Below, piece by piece: positions 49,574 to 57,935 of a stretch of DNA of 64,000 bases. Source of the DNA: Nitratireductor aestuarii. Its GTDB lineage: Bacteria; Pseudomonadota; Alphaproteobacteria; Rhizobiales; Rhizobiaceae. Made by a program: the position numbers and the translations under genes. The stretch's first letter is position 1; each line of letters begins with the position of its first letter. The notes under the pieces were generated by a model that searched no databases, was not told where the DNA came from, and saw only the letters and a list, made by a program, of their open reading frames with translations. Location: contig NZ_BMIF01000001.1 of the NCBI RefSeq assembly GCF_014641695.1, forward strand, positions 1-64,000, written 5' to 3'.

Positions 49574-52500
49574 ATGACGGGCCCAGACCTGAATGCTCTC
49601 CGCAGATCCATCCGCGACAACTATCTGGTTGATGAGGCAGCCGCGCTTGAGCGCCTGCGCTCTGTGGCGAGCTTGACGGACGAGCGCCGTCACTCGATCT
49701 CCGCCCATGCTGCTGAACTCGTCCGCGCCGTTCGCACATCGGGTGGGCGCTACCTGATGGAGTCCTTCCTCGCCGAATATGGCCTTTCCACGCAGGAAGG
49801 TGTGGCGCTGATGTGCCTGGCGGAAGCTCTCCTGCGGGTGCCCGATGAGGAGACCGTAGACGAACTGATCCGCGACAAGATCGCACCGCACGACTGGTCT
49901 GCCCATTCGGGAGGTTCGGCCTCGATCTTCGTCAATGCTTCTACCTGGGCGCTGGCGCTGACCGGCCGCGTGCTGGAGGAGGAGGGGACTGGCATCGCTT
50001 CGACGCTCCGTTCCATGGTGCGCCGCCTTGGCGAGCCCGTGATCCGCACGGCTGTCTCTGCTGCCATGCGCGAGATGGGCGAGCAGTTCGTGCTCGGCCG
50101 CAACATAGCGGAAGCGGTAAAGAACGGCCGCTCGATGACGCGCAACGGCTACACCTATTCCTACGACATGCTGGGCGAGGCGGCGCGGACCCACGCCGAC
50201 GCTCTTCGCTACTTCGCTGCCTACAAGGACGCGATCATTTCGCTCGCCTCCGAAGCGAAAAGCGACGACATCCGCCTGAACCCCGGCATCTCGGTGAAGC
50301 TCTCGGCCATCCATCCGCGCTACGAGGTGGCACAGAAGGAGGCCATGCTGCCTTGCATGTGCGAGCGCCTTCTGGAGTTGGCGCAGCTCGCCAAGAACGC
50401 ACGCATGGGCCTCAACATTGATGCCGAGGAAGCTGATCGCCTGGACCTCTCGCTCGACGTGATCGAACGCGTTCTGGTCGATCCGTCGCTCGCCGGCTGG
50501 GATGGCTTTGGCGTTGTCGTGCAGGCCTATGGTCGACGTGCGCCCTTCGTCATTGACTGGTTGCACGCGCTCGCCGAGAAGCTGAACCGGAAGATCATGG
50601 TGCGGCTGGTCAAGGGCGCCTATTGGGATACGGAGATCAAGCGCGCGCAGGTGCTGGGGCTGGATGACTACCCCGTCTACACCCGCAAGGTGAACACCGA
50701 CGTCTCTTACATAGCCTGTGCCCGCAAGCTGCTCTCGAAGACGGACCGGATCTATCCGCAGTTCGCCACCCATAACGCCCACACGGTTGCGGCCATCCTT
50801 TCGCTTGCCGGCGATGACCGCTCAAAATTCGAGTTCCAGCGCCTGCATGGCATGGGCGAGGCGCTGCACGACATCGTTCACCGCCGCAATGGGACGCGCT
50901 GCCGGATCTACGCGCCTGTTGGTGCACATGAGGACCTGCTCGCCTATCTCGTCCGCCGCCTGCTGGAGAATGGCGCGAACTCCTCGTTCGTCCACCAGAT
51001 TCTGGATGACAACGTCAGCCCCGAGGAAATCGCAAGCGACCCGTTCGACGTCGCCTTCAGCGGCCAGCCGATCGTCAATCCGGCCATTCCCCGGCCTGCC
51101 GAAATCTTCGCGCCGCAGCGAAGCAATTCCAAAGGCTGGGACCTGACTGATCTTGACACGTTGGCCGGGATAGATCGCATCCGTGCTCCCTTTGCTGCCC
51201 CTCACCAGTGGCGTCTGGAGCCGGTGACCGCGGCGAAGGCGAGGGGTGAAACCCGTACCGTGCGCAATCCCGCACGCATGGATGAAATTGTCGGCGAGGT
51301 TGTCGATGCGAATGCCGAGACGGTAGCTGAGGCCGTTAAGATCGCTGCGGCGGCGCAGCCCGCCTGGGCCGCCGTCTCGGTCTCGCGGCGTGCCGAAATT
51401 CTACGCAAGATTGCTGAGCTTTATGAAGCAAATGCTGGCGAGTTCTTCGCGCTGGCGGCGCGCGAGGCCGGAAAGTCGCTGCCGGACTGCATCGCAGAAC
51501 TGCGTGAAGCGGTCGATTTCCTCTACTACTATTCCGGTGAGGCGTCGAAGGCCGAGACCGGTACGGAAGCGCGTGGCGTCATCGCCTGCATCTCGCCCTG
51601 GAATTTCCCGTTGGCAATCTTTACTGGCCAGATCGCAGCCGCCCTCATGACCGGCAACGCCGTCGTCGCCAAGCCCGCCGAGCAGACGAGCCTGATTGCC
51701 ATCCGCGCCGTGCAGCTGATGCACGAGGCAGGCGTTCCGCAGGATGTTCTTCACCTGCTGCCGGGTGACGGCCCATCCGTGGGTGGCCCGCTGACCGCGC
51801 ATCCGCAGATCGCTGGCGTCTGCTTCACCGGATCGACCGAAGTTGCGCGCATCATCGAGCGCCAGCTGGCCGAAACTGCACGTCCTGATGCAATGCTGAT
51901 CGCCGAGACAGGCGGCCTCAACGCCATGATCGTCGATTCCACCGCGCTTCCCGAACAGGCAGTGCGCGACATCGTCGCCTCAGCCTTCCAGAGCGCAGGC
52001 CAGCGCTGCTCGACGCTCCGCATCCTCTATGTCCAGAAGGACGTCGAGGCGAAGGTCGTGAAGATGCTGAAGGGCGCGATGGATGCCCTTTCAATGGGGG
52101 ACCCCTGGGAACTTGCGACTGACATCGGTCCCGTAATCGATCAGGACGCGCACCGCGATATCTCACAATATTGCGCCGAGATGGCGGGCAAAGGCCGCCT
52201 GATCGCTCAGATCGAAGCACCGAAAGGCGGTCTCTTCATTCCGCCCACGGCCGTGTCAGTCTCTGGTATCGAGGAGATGGAGCGCGAAGTATTCGGGCCA
52301 GTGCTCCATGTTGCGACCTTCGAGCCGGAGAATCTTGGCAAGGTCATTTCGACAATCAACGCAAAAGATTACGGCCTCACCTTCGGGCTTCACACGCGCG
52401 TCGATGCGCGGGTGCAGGACATCGTCGACGAGATCGAGGCAGGCAACATTTACATCAACCGCAATCAGATCGGCGCGGTGGTGGGCTCCCACCCGTTCGG

Positions 52501-53182
52501 GGGACAGAGGCTTTCTGGCACTGGCCCCAAGGCAGGCGGACCCCTCTATCTCCGTCGCTTCCGTTGCTCTACGGCCAAAGCCTCAGCGCAGCCTGTTGGC
52601 GCAGCATTGTCGGTGCAGAACAAGCTCGCTTCATTCTCAAGCGACTGGGCCGTGCGTCCCGATCGCATCGCCATCCTGCGCAGGCTGCTGCGCGGCAGGT
52701 TCGCCGATCAGCTGGCGAAAGCGGCTGCACTCGACCATGGCCCGGTTGATCTCCCGGGCCCGACAGGCGAGTCGAACACCTATGAGCTGACGCCGAAAGG
52801 CTCCGTTCTTTGCCTCGGCGCTGGCAGCGACGCGCTGGTTGATCAGGTGATCTCGGCGCTGGCCGCAGGCAACAGCGTCACGGCTGTAGGTGAGGGGGCT
52901 CAGAAACTTCTCCAGCCGCTAGTGAAAGCCGACATCCCACTCTTTGTACTGGATGGATCGATCGATCCTGTGGCTCTGGAAACACTAGACGTTGATCTCG
53001 TCGCAGCGACGGGTGACGAGCGCTGGCTCAGGTCGCTGCGCCGAGCGCTGGCCCGCAGGACTGGTCCGATCATCCCGCTCGTGACCGAGCTTTCCTATCC
53101 GGCTGCCTATGTGCACGAGCGGGCTATCTGCGTCGACACGACGGCTGCAGGCGGGAACGCAAGCTTGCTCGCCTCCGCCTGA
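49574..53182 (+). CDS. putA: Bifunctional proline dehydrogenase / P5C dehydrogenase PutA
   Basis: 1202 residues. An N-terminal helical arm precedes the FAD-binding proline dehydrogenase barrel (about 180-470; ISVKLSAIHPRYEVAQKEAM, VVQAYGRRAPFVIDWLHALA, VRLVKGAYWDTEIKRAQVLG). The NAD-dependent P5C dehydrogenase follows (about 540-1000; CISPWNFPLAIFTGQIAAAL, AETGGLNAMIVDSTALPEQA and the catalytic Cys in SAGQRCSTLRILYV), and then a C-terminal domain of unknown role. There is no ribbon-helix-helix DNA-binding domain, so regulation falls to PutR. It converts proline to glutamate at the membrane. Confidence 0.97.
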   Translation: MTGPDLNALRRSIRDNYLVDEAAALERLRSVASLTDERRHSISAHAAELVRAVRTSGGRYLMESFLAEYGLSTQEGVALMCLAEALLRVPDEETVDELIRDKIAPHDWSAHSGGSASIFVNASTWALALTGRVLEEEGTGIASTLRSMVRRLGEPVIRTAVSAAMREMGEQFVLGRNIAEAVKNGRSMTRNGYTYSYDMLGEAARTHADALRYFAAYKDAIISLASEAKSDDIRLNPGISVKLSAIHPRYEVAQKEAMLPCMCERLLELAQLAKNARMGLNIDAEEADRLDLSLDVIERVLVDPSLAGWDGFGVVVQAYGRRAPFVIDWLHALAEKLNRKIMVRLVKGAYWDTEIKRAQVLGLDDYPVYTRKVNTDVSYIACARKLLSKTDRIYPQFATHNAHTVAAILSLAGDDRSKFEFQRLHGMGEALHDIVHRRNGTRCRIYAPVGAHEDLLAYLVRRLLENGANSSFVHQILDDNVSPEEIASDPFDVAFSGQPIVNPAIPRPAEIFAPQRSNSKGWDLTDLDTLAGIDRIRAPFAAPHQWRLEPVTAAKARGETRTVRNPARMDEIVGEVVDANAETVAEAVKIAAAAQPAWAAVSVSRRAEILRKIAELYEANAGEFFALAAREAGKSLPDCIAELREAVDFLYYYSGEASKAETGTEARGVIACISPWNFPLAIFTGQIAAALMTGNAVVAKPAEQTSLIAIRAVQLMHEAGVPQDVLHLLPGDGPSVGGPLTAHPQIAGVCFTGSTEVARIIERQLAETARPDAMLIAETGGLNAMIVDSTALPEQAVRDIVASAFQSAGQRCSTLRILYVQKDVEAKVVKMLKGAMDALSMGDPWELATDIGPVIDQDAHRDISQYCAEMAGKGRLIAQIEAPKGGLFIPPTAVSVSGIEEMEREVFGPVLHVATFEPENLGKVISTINAKDYGLTFGLHTRVDARVQDIVDEIEAGNIYINRNQIGAVVGSHPFGGQRLSGTGPKAGGPLYLRRFRCSTAKASAQPVGAALSVQNKLASFSSDWAVRPDRIAILRRLLRGRFADQLAKAAALDHGPVDLPGPTGESNTYELTPKGSVLCLGAGSDALVDQVISALAAGNSVTAVGEGAQKLLQPLVKADIPLFVLDGSIDPVALETLDVDLVAATGDERWLRSLRRALARRTGPIIPLVTELSYPAAYVHERAICVDTTAAGGNASLLASA

Positions 53183-53189
53183 AAAGAAA

Positions 53190-53220
53190 AAGCACCGGGC
53201 GCGATCTGCATCCGGTGCTT
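53190..53220. terminator. Inverted repeat between putA and the iron-linked pair
   Basis: AAGCACCGG (53190-53198) pairs with CCGGTGCTT (53212-53220). Read leftward it is followed by TTTTTCTTTTC, a good terminator for the leftward monooxygenase gene. Rightward the T run is weak. It lies eight bases after the putA stop. Confidence 0.7.
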
Positions 53221-53223
53221 CCA

Positions 53224-53264
53224 TCTAGAAAAGAGATCAGCTCACGGTCTAGAAAAGAGATCAG
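53224..53264. repeat. Short tandem duplication, 24-base period
   Basis: TCTAGAAAAGAGATCAG occurs at 53224-53240 and again at 53248-53264, each followed by YTCA. The duplicated unit abuts the stop codon of the leftward monooxygenase gene, so it looks like a slippage duplication of that gene's immediate 3' flank. Confidence 0.7.
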
Positions 53265-53265
53265 T

Positions 53266-53580
53266 TCAGTCGCCGATGACGGTCGCGTAACCTTCAAAAA
53301 CGGGTGGGCCCTTGTAGAGCACCTTGCTTTGCCCCGCGTTTTTGTGGGCGTGGCGGAAGCTTTCCGAACGCGTCCAGGCGATGAAATGCTCTTCGCTCTC
53401 CCACATGGAGTGTGAGATGTAGGCTGTGTATCCCTCCGCCTCGTTGGTCGCGCCGCGCAAAAGGCGGAATTGAACGAAGCCGGGGTTTTCGTGAAGGCGG
53501 GAATCCCGGTTCTTCCAGACGGTTTCAAACTCGTCCTCGGAACCTGCAACGACCTTGAAGCGGTTCATTGCAAAGTACAT
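53266..53580 (-). CDS. IsdG/HmoB-like heme-degrading or antibiotic biosynthesis monooxygenase
   Basis: 104 residues with the ABM ferredoxin-like fold: MYFAMNRFKVVAGSEDEFET, GFVQFRLLRGATNEAEGYTA and MWESEEHFIAWTRSESFRHA. Asn6, Trp69 and His77 or His79 sit at the positions of the IsdG Asn-Trp-His set, so heme oxygenase activity is plausible. It lies next to a RirA-like iron regulator, transcribed in the same direction, which strongly suggests a role in iron recovery from heme. Two-gene leftward unit ending at the 53190-53220 terminator. Confidence 0.85.
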   Translation of the reverse strand: MYFAMNRFKVVAGSEDEFETVWKNRDSRLHENPGFVQFRLLRGATNEAEGYTAYISHSMWESEEHFIAWTRSESFRHAHKNAGQSKVLYKGPPVFEGYATVIGD

Positions 53581-53628
53581 GCGCGTCTCCCTTGGGAAAT
53601 TGGTCTAAGTTGATCTGACTGCTCGGGC

Positions 53629-54087
53629 CTAAACCGCCAGCGCGACGTCAGGCAGATCAATTCCCAGCAGGCTCCGCGTATTGGGCTGAGATTGGACAAG
53701 ATCCTCGATCGAGTAGCCGGCCAGAACCTCGAAGAACGCTCCCAGCGCCTTGCGCAGGGCTTCGTTCAGGCTGCACTCGTTGACGAGTGGGCAGTCGGTG
53801 CCGCCACCCTCGAAACACTCGGCCATCGTAAAATTCTCTTCCGTGACGCGAACGACGTCGAAGAGTGTGATCTCTGACGCGGGCTTGGCCAGGCGAATGC
53901 CGCCGTTGCGGCCGCGCACGGTCTCCACGAAGCCCGCCTGAACGAGCGGCTGCAGGATCTTGAAGAGAAAGAGGTCGGAAAGTGCGTATGCTTCGGCGAT
54001 GGCCGGGATACGGCTCAACTTCCCATCATTCGCCGCGCAATACATAAGAATGCGGATGGCGTAATTGGTTTGACGGGTGAGTCTCAT
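53629..54087 (-). CDS. rirA: Rrf2-family iron regulator RirA
   Basis: 152 residues from ATG 54087 (GAGAGGA upstream); the longer start at 54126 lacks a site. The Rrf2 winged helix begins MRLTRQTNYAIRILMYCAAN and YALSDLFLFKILQPLVQAGF. The Fe-S-binding cysteines are Cys91, Cys99 and Cys105 (AECFEGGGTDCPLVNECSL), exactly the spacing of rhizobial RirA. It senses iron through an iron-sulfur cluster and represses iron-uptake genes when iron is plentiful. It is transcribed with the IsdG-like gene, a likely target. Confidence 0.92.
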   Translation of the reverse strand: MRLTRQTNYAIRILMYCAANDGKLSRIPAIAEAYALSDLFLFKILQPLVQAGFVETVRGRNGGIRLAKPASEITLFDVVRVTEENFTMAECFEGGGTDCPLVNECSLNEALRKALGAFFEVLAGYSIEDLVQSQPNTRSLLGIDLPDVALAV

Positions 54088-54309
54088 GAAATCCTCTCGG
54101 GCTTTGGTGCCGGCAATATGGACCATTCTTTAGAATAATTCCAGATGTCGGGCGATCAAATATGACCCAGGCGTTCATGTTCTCTTACAGCCATGCACCT
54201 GACGCAACGCTCTAGTGCCATCTTGCCTCTTGTTAAGTATGCTGCGCTGCACAATATACGTTACAGGCAGAAGCGGGTCTTTCACCCGCTGCCGGGAAGA
54301 CGTGGAACC

Positions 54310-54864
54310 ATGAACGAGCAATTGGCAAACAAGGAGCTATCGGGTGTGATTCGGAGGCTGCGGCCGTCCGAGTTGAAGCTTTACCGCGAGCATCTTTTGC
54401 GTCTCGACCATGAGAGCCGCCGCGACCGTTTCAACAGCGCCATTGGTGACGGGTTCCTGATCGACTATGCGCAGCGGTGCTTTGCCGAAGGCGCCACTGT
54501 TCTGGGTTATGTGGAGAACGGCCGCGTTCTTGCCGCGGCAGAGCTGCATGAGCAGCCGGAGTTTGCCGTGCCGACTGGCGAGATCGCTTTCAGCGTGGAG
54601 CGGGAGCTCCAGCATCGCGGCCTTGGCAGCGAACTCTTCCGCCGCCTTCTCGCACACGCGCTCCTGCTCGGGTATACCCAGCTGAGCGTCACGACGCACC
54701 CGCAGAATGACCGGATGAAGGCGCTGGCCCGCAAGTTCAACGCTCACCTGAGCTTCCATGATGGCGAGACCGTCGGTTGGATCAAGCTTGATGCGACCAA
54801 GTTCTCCGACGTTGAACTGAAAGACGCCCTGCTTCCCCACGCGCTGATGCAGGCGGCGGCCTAG
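54310..54864 (+). CDS. GNAT-family N-acetyltransferase
   Basis: 184 residues from ATG 54310; the frame is open to 54193 but that part is poor protein. GNAT motif A is EIAFSVERELQHRGLGSELF (acetyl-CoA loop at QHRGLGS), motif B is LSVTTHPQNDRMKALARKFN, and the N-terminal IRRLRPSELKLYREHLLRLD is typical of stand-alone rhizobial GNATs. The substrate is unknown. Divergent from rirA. Confidence 0.88.
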   Translation: MNEQLANKELSGVIRRLRPSELKLYREHLLRLDHESRRDRFNSAIGDGFLIDYAQRCFAEGATVLGYVENGRVLAAAELHEQPEFAVPTGEIAFSVERELQHRGLGSELFRRLLAHALLLGYTQLSVTTHPQNDRMKALARKFNAHLSFHDGETVGWIKLDATKFSDVELKDALLPHALMQAAA

Positions 54865-55071
54865 GCCTCCATCCTGTTCCGCAGGGCAGGCCGACTGCCG
54901 TTCTGGAAACATGTTACGCAAGCCGGTGGACCGCTCCGCCGGCTTTTTGCTGTCGGCTTCCTGCGTGTGTTTCGGTTTTCTTGAGCATCATAAGTGACTT
55001 TGGGAACCACCGCCGACATGGGGCATTACTTGCGGACCAGCATATCTTTCCAATCATAAAGGGATTTCGGA

Positions 55072-55650
55072 ATGGCACCGTCCCGTGACGTGAGAGACAG
55101 CGCGCCAAAGCCCCCAAATTCCGAGATCGTGGAGCTTATCCCCGCGCTCCGTGCGTTCGCCCGCACGTTCTACAGAGACGTCAACGATGCAGACGATCTC
55201 GTGCAGGAGACGCTGATGAAGGGTTTGGCTCACATGCATCAGTTTGAAGCCGGGACCAGTATGAAGTCCTGGCTTTTTACTATCATGCGCAACACCTTCT
55301 ACACGAAGGTGAAGATCGCCAAACGCGAGGCGCCCGGAGCCGCCGACTGTGTGTCGGCCAAGCCAACCATTGGCGCCACGCAGGAGTGGTCGGCCCGAGG
55401 TCTCGAGATCCACAACGCCATCCAGGCACTGCCCGAACAGCAACGCGAGGTGATGATGCTGATTGGCGTCCTGGGCATGAGCTACGAAGAAGCCGCCGAC
55501 ATCTGCAACTGCGCCATGGGCACCATCAAGAGCCGGCTGAACCGTGCGAGGGTGCGGCTTTTGGCGGAACTGGGCGAGAAGTCGGTACTCTCTGCGGTGG
55601 AGCGGGTTGAAACAAGCCCCGGCGCGGATGACGGCAGCTTCTACGCCTAG
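55072..55650 (+). CDS. ECF sigma factor
   Basis: 192 residues. Sigma region 2 is FARTFYRDVNDADDLVQETL followed by MKSWLFTIMRNTFYTKVKIA. Region 4 is LPEQQREVMMLIGVLGMSYE and ADICNCAMGTIKSRLNRARV. Regions 1.1 and 3 are lacking, as in all ECF factors. The sequence is close in style to the EcfG/RpoE-like factors of rhizobia, but no NepR-PhyR or anti-sigma gene is beside it, so the general stress role is not shown here. Followed by a gene-free stretch with a sigma-54 promoter. Confidence 0.9.
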   Translation: MAPSRDVRDSAPKPPNSEIVELIPALRAFARTFYRDVNDADDLVQETLMKGLAHMHQFEAGTSMKSWLFTIMRNTFYTKVKIAKREAPGAADCVSAKPTIGATQEWSARGLEIHNAIQALPEQQREVMMLIGVLGMSYEEAADICNCAMGTIKSRLNRARVRLLAELGEKSVLSAVERVETSPGADDGSFYA

Positions 55651-55837
55651 TTTATAGTCATTTGTTAAGTTGCCCATCAATTGGGCATCAAAAGCTCAAA
55701 TTTGCGGCTGGCGCGACGCTGAACTGCGGACGACCAGTTGGCGCTCATTTTTTATGGTCGTACCCATCAGCCGGGAACACCTGGCTTTGCACCCGTATCT
55801 TGCGGCCTCGCGACCGATTTCCCGCCTTTCAACAAAC

Positions 55838-55853
55838 TGGCACAGCTCTTGCA
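55838..55853 (+). promoter_or_regulatory. Sigma-54 (RpoN) promoter
   Basis: TGGCAC (55838-55843), five bases, then TTGCA (55849-55853) match the -24/-12 consensus TGGCAC-N5-TTGCW exactly. Start of transcription would be near 55865. It lies in a gene-free stretch, about 190 bases behind the sigma factor gene, with no rightward gene downstream. Confidence 0.75.
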
Positions 55854-55864
55854 TTGATAGAGAT

Positions 55865-56023
55865 GGATCCAGAGGGGACCCTGCAAGTTGCGCCAAAAAA
55901 AATCGGCGCGGGATGATTGCGGTGCCGCGTGAGCGTGTCGAGCGACATCCTTCTCGAAAAGCGAGAGCTTGACCAACTGCCGGCTGAGGGTTTGACCGCA
56001 CCTCAGCCGGCAGAATTGTTTTA
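55865..56023 (+). ncRNA. Candidate sigma-54-dependent small RNA
   Basis: Between the sigma-54 promoter and 56023 there is no credible gene; a 17-codon frame at ATG 55863 lacks a ribosome site. There is ordered structure: a hairpin TCTCG/CGAGA at about 55952-55966, then CTGCCGGCTGAGG (55977-55989) pairing perfectly over 13 bases with CCTCAGCCGGCAG (56001-56013), followed by AATTGTTTTA, a terminator. That leaves a transcript of about 150-160 bases. Promoter and terminator are seen, and the RNA itself is inferred. Confidence 0.55.
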
Positions 56024-56038
56024 GAGCACTTAGAGGAG

Positions 56039-56069
56039 AAACCGGTTCCCGCTTTTCCGGGAACCGTTC
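56039..56069. repeat. Inverted repeat of the common rhizobial intergenic type
   Basis: ACCGGTTCCC (from about 56040) pairs with GGGAACCG(T) (to about 56067) around GCTTTTCC. Sequences of this wording (GGTTCCCGCTTTTCCGG) recur between genes in Rhizobiaceae chromosomes. It stands between the candidate RNA and the radC remnant. Confidence 0.5.
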
Positions 56070-56089
56070 CAGCGGGAAGCATGCTGATG

Positions 56090-56263
56090 TCAGATCAGCC
56101 GCAACCCTTTCATGCTCGCGTGCCCGTTCTTCCCGATGATGATGTGATCATGCACGGTGATCCCGAGCGGCTCGGCCGTAGTGATGATCAGCTTGGTCAT
56201 CTCGATATCTGCGCGCGAAGGCGTTGGATCACCGGACGGATGGTTGTGGACCACGCCTGCCAT
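56090..56263 (-). pseudogene. radC: RadC C-terminal remnant
   Basis: About 57 residues of the RadC JAB domain remain: [20 protein letters not shown] with the JAMM metal-binding HxHPSG and Asp, then [20 protein letters not shown] and the end KGLRLI. The first about 200 residues, including the HhH part and the catalytic Glu, are absent. The open frame continues upstream to 56401, but those residues are unrelated. It was probably cut by insertion or deletion of a mobile element, of which the neighbouring AlpA-like gene may be a trace. Confidence 0.85.
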
Positions 56264-56357
56264 TTTTGTAAGGTGTTGATAATGGTTTTTAATTTCAGGC
56301 GATCCCAGAAGTTGGGGCCGGGTATTGGGGGTGGTAGAGTTTGCGCGAGCGTGACAA

Positions 56358-56588
56358 TCACGGCAGGTCCCCCTCGTGTTCGGCGGCCCATTTCGAAGCA
56401 CGGCACTGCACTTTGTTCGCCTGATCCCAAGCGTCGAGTTCTTCTATCGGATAGAGAACCGCCTTGCCAATTTTGACAAAGGAAGGGCCAAGGCGCAAGG
56501 CGCGCCAATTGCGGAGCGTTCCAAGGGAGACCCCTCCGCGGTAACGATCTGCGACCTCTTCCGGGGTAAGGAATTTGCTTGCTGACAT
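56358..56588 (-). CDS. AlpA/excisionase-like DNA-binding protein
   Basis: 76 residues from ATG 56588, behind GGAGG; ATG 56612 is the longer option. It is a MerR-like winged HTH of the phage AlpA/excisionase group: [40 protein letters not shown] and [12 protein letters not shown]. Such proteins direct excision of integrated elements. No integrase is adjacent, so this appears to be a leftover of a second mobile element next to the broken radC. Confidence 0.8.
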   Translation of the reverse strand: MSASKFLTPEEVADRYRGGVSLGTLRNWRALRLGPSFVKIGKAVLYPIEELDAWDQANKVQCRASKWAAEHEGDLP

Positions 56589-56816
56589 TTCCGCCTCCGT
56601 CGGCACTAACAAGTCGTGAGTTGAGATCGGGTGACGAGCGACGGGACTTCCATTCGATCACCAATGTAGCCGGACAAACCCGCCGCCTCACGCTTCTGCA
56701 CTGGCTTGAATGCTGCAGAATTCGCTTCGGCGGAAGACACCTCAGGTCGTCGTGGGGCGAACGGATAGTGGGGGCGGCACAAAGGCGGGGTTGCGCCGTG
56801 ACAACCTGTGCCTCCG

Positions 56817-57893
56817 TTAAGCCGAGGCCGGAATAGTCGGCTTCCGAGCATCAATGCCAAACCGATCTCTGATTGCAATCGGCGGCACGCCAAAGCGCCG
56901 GATGAAGGCGCGCCGCATTCGCTCTTCGTCGCCGAAACCGCAAAGACTTGCCAACCGCTTGATAGGCATATCGGTCTCCTCGAGTTGCCGCCGGGCCGCT
57001 TCAAGCCGCAAGTCCTCGACAAATCTCGCGGGGGTTCCCGCATGAACTTGGGAGAACCGTCGTGCGAATGTCCTTGGCGACATGCCGACGGCGTCAGCGA
57101 GACGCTCAACACTTAAATCGGCGGAGAGGTTGTCCATTATCCAGGCTGGTAAACGAGAAAGTCGGGTGTCGGCGCCTGGACTGAGCCCGAGACGGGTTTG
57201 GGCATCGAGCAGGTTGCTGAACTGGGCCTGTCCGCCCGGCCGATGCAGGAAAACGACGAGTTCCCTGGCAACGGAAAGGCTAATTTGTCTCCCGTAGTCC
57301 TCCTCAATGAGCGCCAGAGCGAGGTCGATTCCCGCCGTCATTCCTGCGGAGGTCCAAATGGTGCCGTCGCGGAGGTAGATTGGGTCCAATTCAACTGCGA
57401 CTTGCGGATACATCGATTTTAGAACGTCGACCTCACACCAGTGGGTGGCGACACGCCGGCCGTTGAGAAGCCCGGCAGCAGCGAGTAAGAACGCGCCGTT
57501 ACAGATGCTACAGGTGCGCCGAACGTTAGCGGCCGCCGCTCTGATCCATCGGACTAGCGGCGAGTCTGAACCGATTGCCGATGCCCCGGCGCCACCGACG
57601 ACGATAAGAGTGTCCAAACTCGTCGACTCGATTGCCGTCAGTGGATCGGTGTCGAGGGCAAGACCCGAACTGCTCCGTACTAAGCCGCCCGTTTCAGACA
57701 GGAAAAGGAGCTCATAGCCGAGCTGGCTCGCGGCCAAATGACGGTTCGCAAGGCTGAACACCTCCGCCGGGCCTGACAGATTCAATCCCAATGCTTGATC
57801 GAACAGCACAAAAGCGATGGTTCGCGACAAAGCGACCTCCCGCCCGCGCAGGGGCTGTGGCAGAAAATGAGGGGTTAATGTCATATCTGCCAC
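56817..57893 (-). CDS. GlxA-type transcriptional regulator (DJ-1/PfpI + AraC HTH)
   Basis: 358 residues. The N-terminal DJ-1/PfpI-like domain (about 20-190) has FVLFDQALGLNLSGPAEVFS, IVVGGAGASAI and the elbow CSICNGAFLLAAAGLLNGRR. The C-terminal AraC HTH pair (about 250-345) has LSVERLADAVGMSPRTFARR and IKRLASLCGFGDEERMRRAF. ATG 57884 is an alternative start. It diverges from an MFS exporter gene with 42 bases between, so it most likely controls that gene. Confidence 0.9.
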   Translation of the reverse strand: MADMTLTPHFLPQPLRGREVALSRTIAFVLFDQALGLNLSGPAEVFSLANRHLAASQLGYELLFLSETGGLVRSSSGLALDTDPLTAIESTSLDTLIVVGGAGASAIGSDSPLVRWIRAAAANVRRTCSICNGAFLLAAAGLLNGRRVATHWCEVDVLKSMYPQVAVELDPIYLRDGTIWTSAGMTAGIDLALALIEEDYGRQISLSVARELVVFLHRPGGQAQFSNLLDAQTRLGLSPGADTRLSRLPAWIMDNLSADLSVERLADAVGMSPRTFARRFSQVHAGTPARFVEDLRLEAARRQLEETDMPIKRLASLCGFGDEERMRRAFIRRFGVPPIAIRDRFGIDARKPTIPASA

Positions 57894-57935
57894 GTTGTGA
57901 CACGTCTAGTACCTTGCGCATGAAGGAGAGCCCTC

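Noticed and set aside
49541-50782. 413-codon leftward open frame opposite putA
   Set aside because: It is the antisense shadow of the proline dehydrogenase part of putA, with His/Arg/Leu-rich low-quality sequence and no motif.
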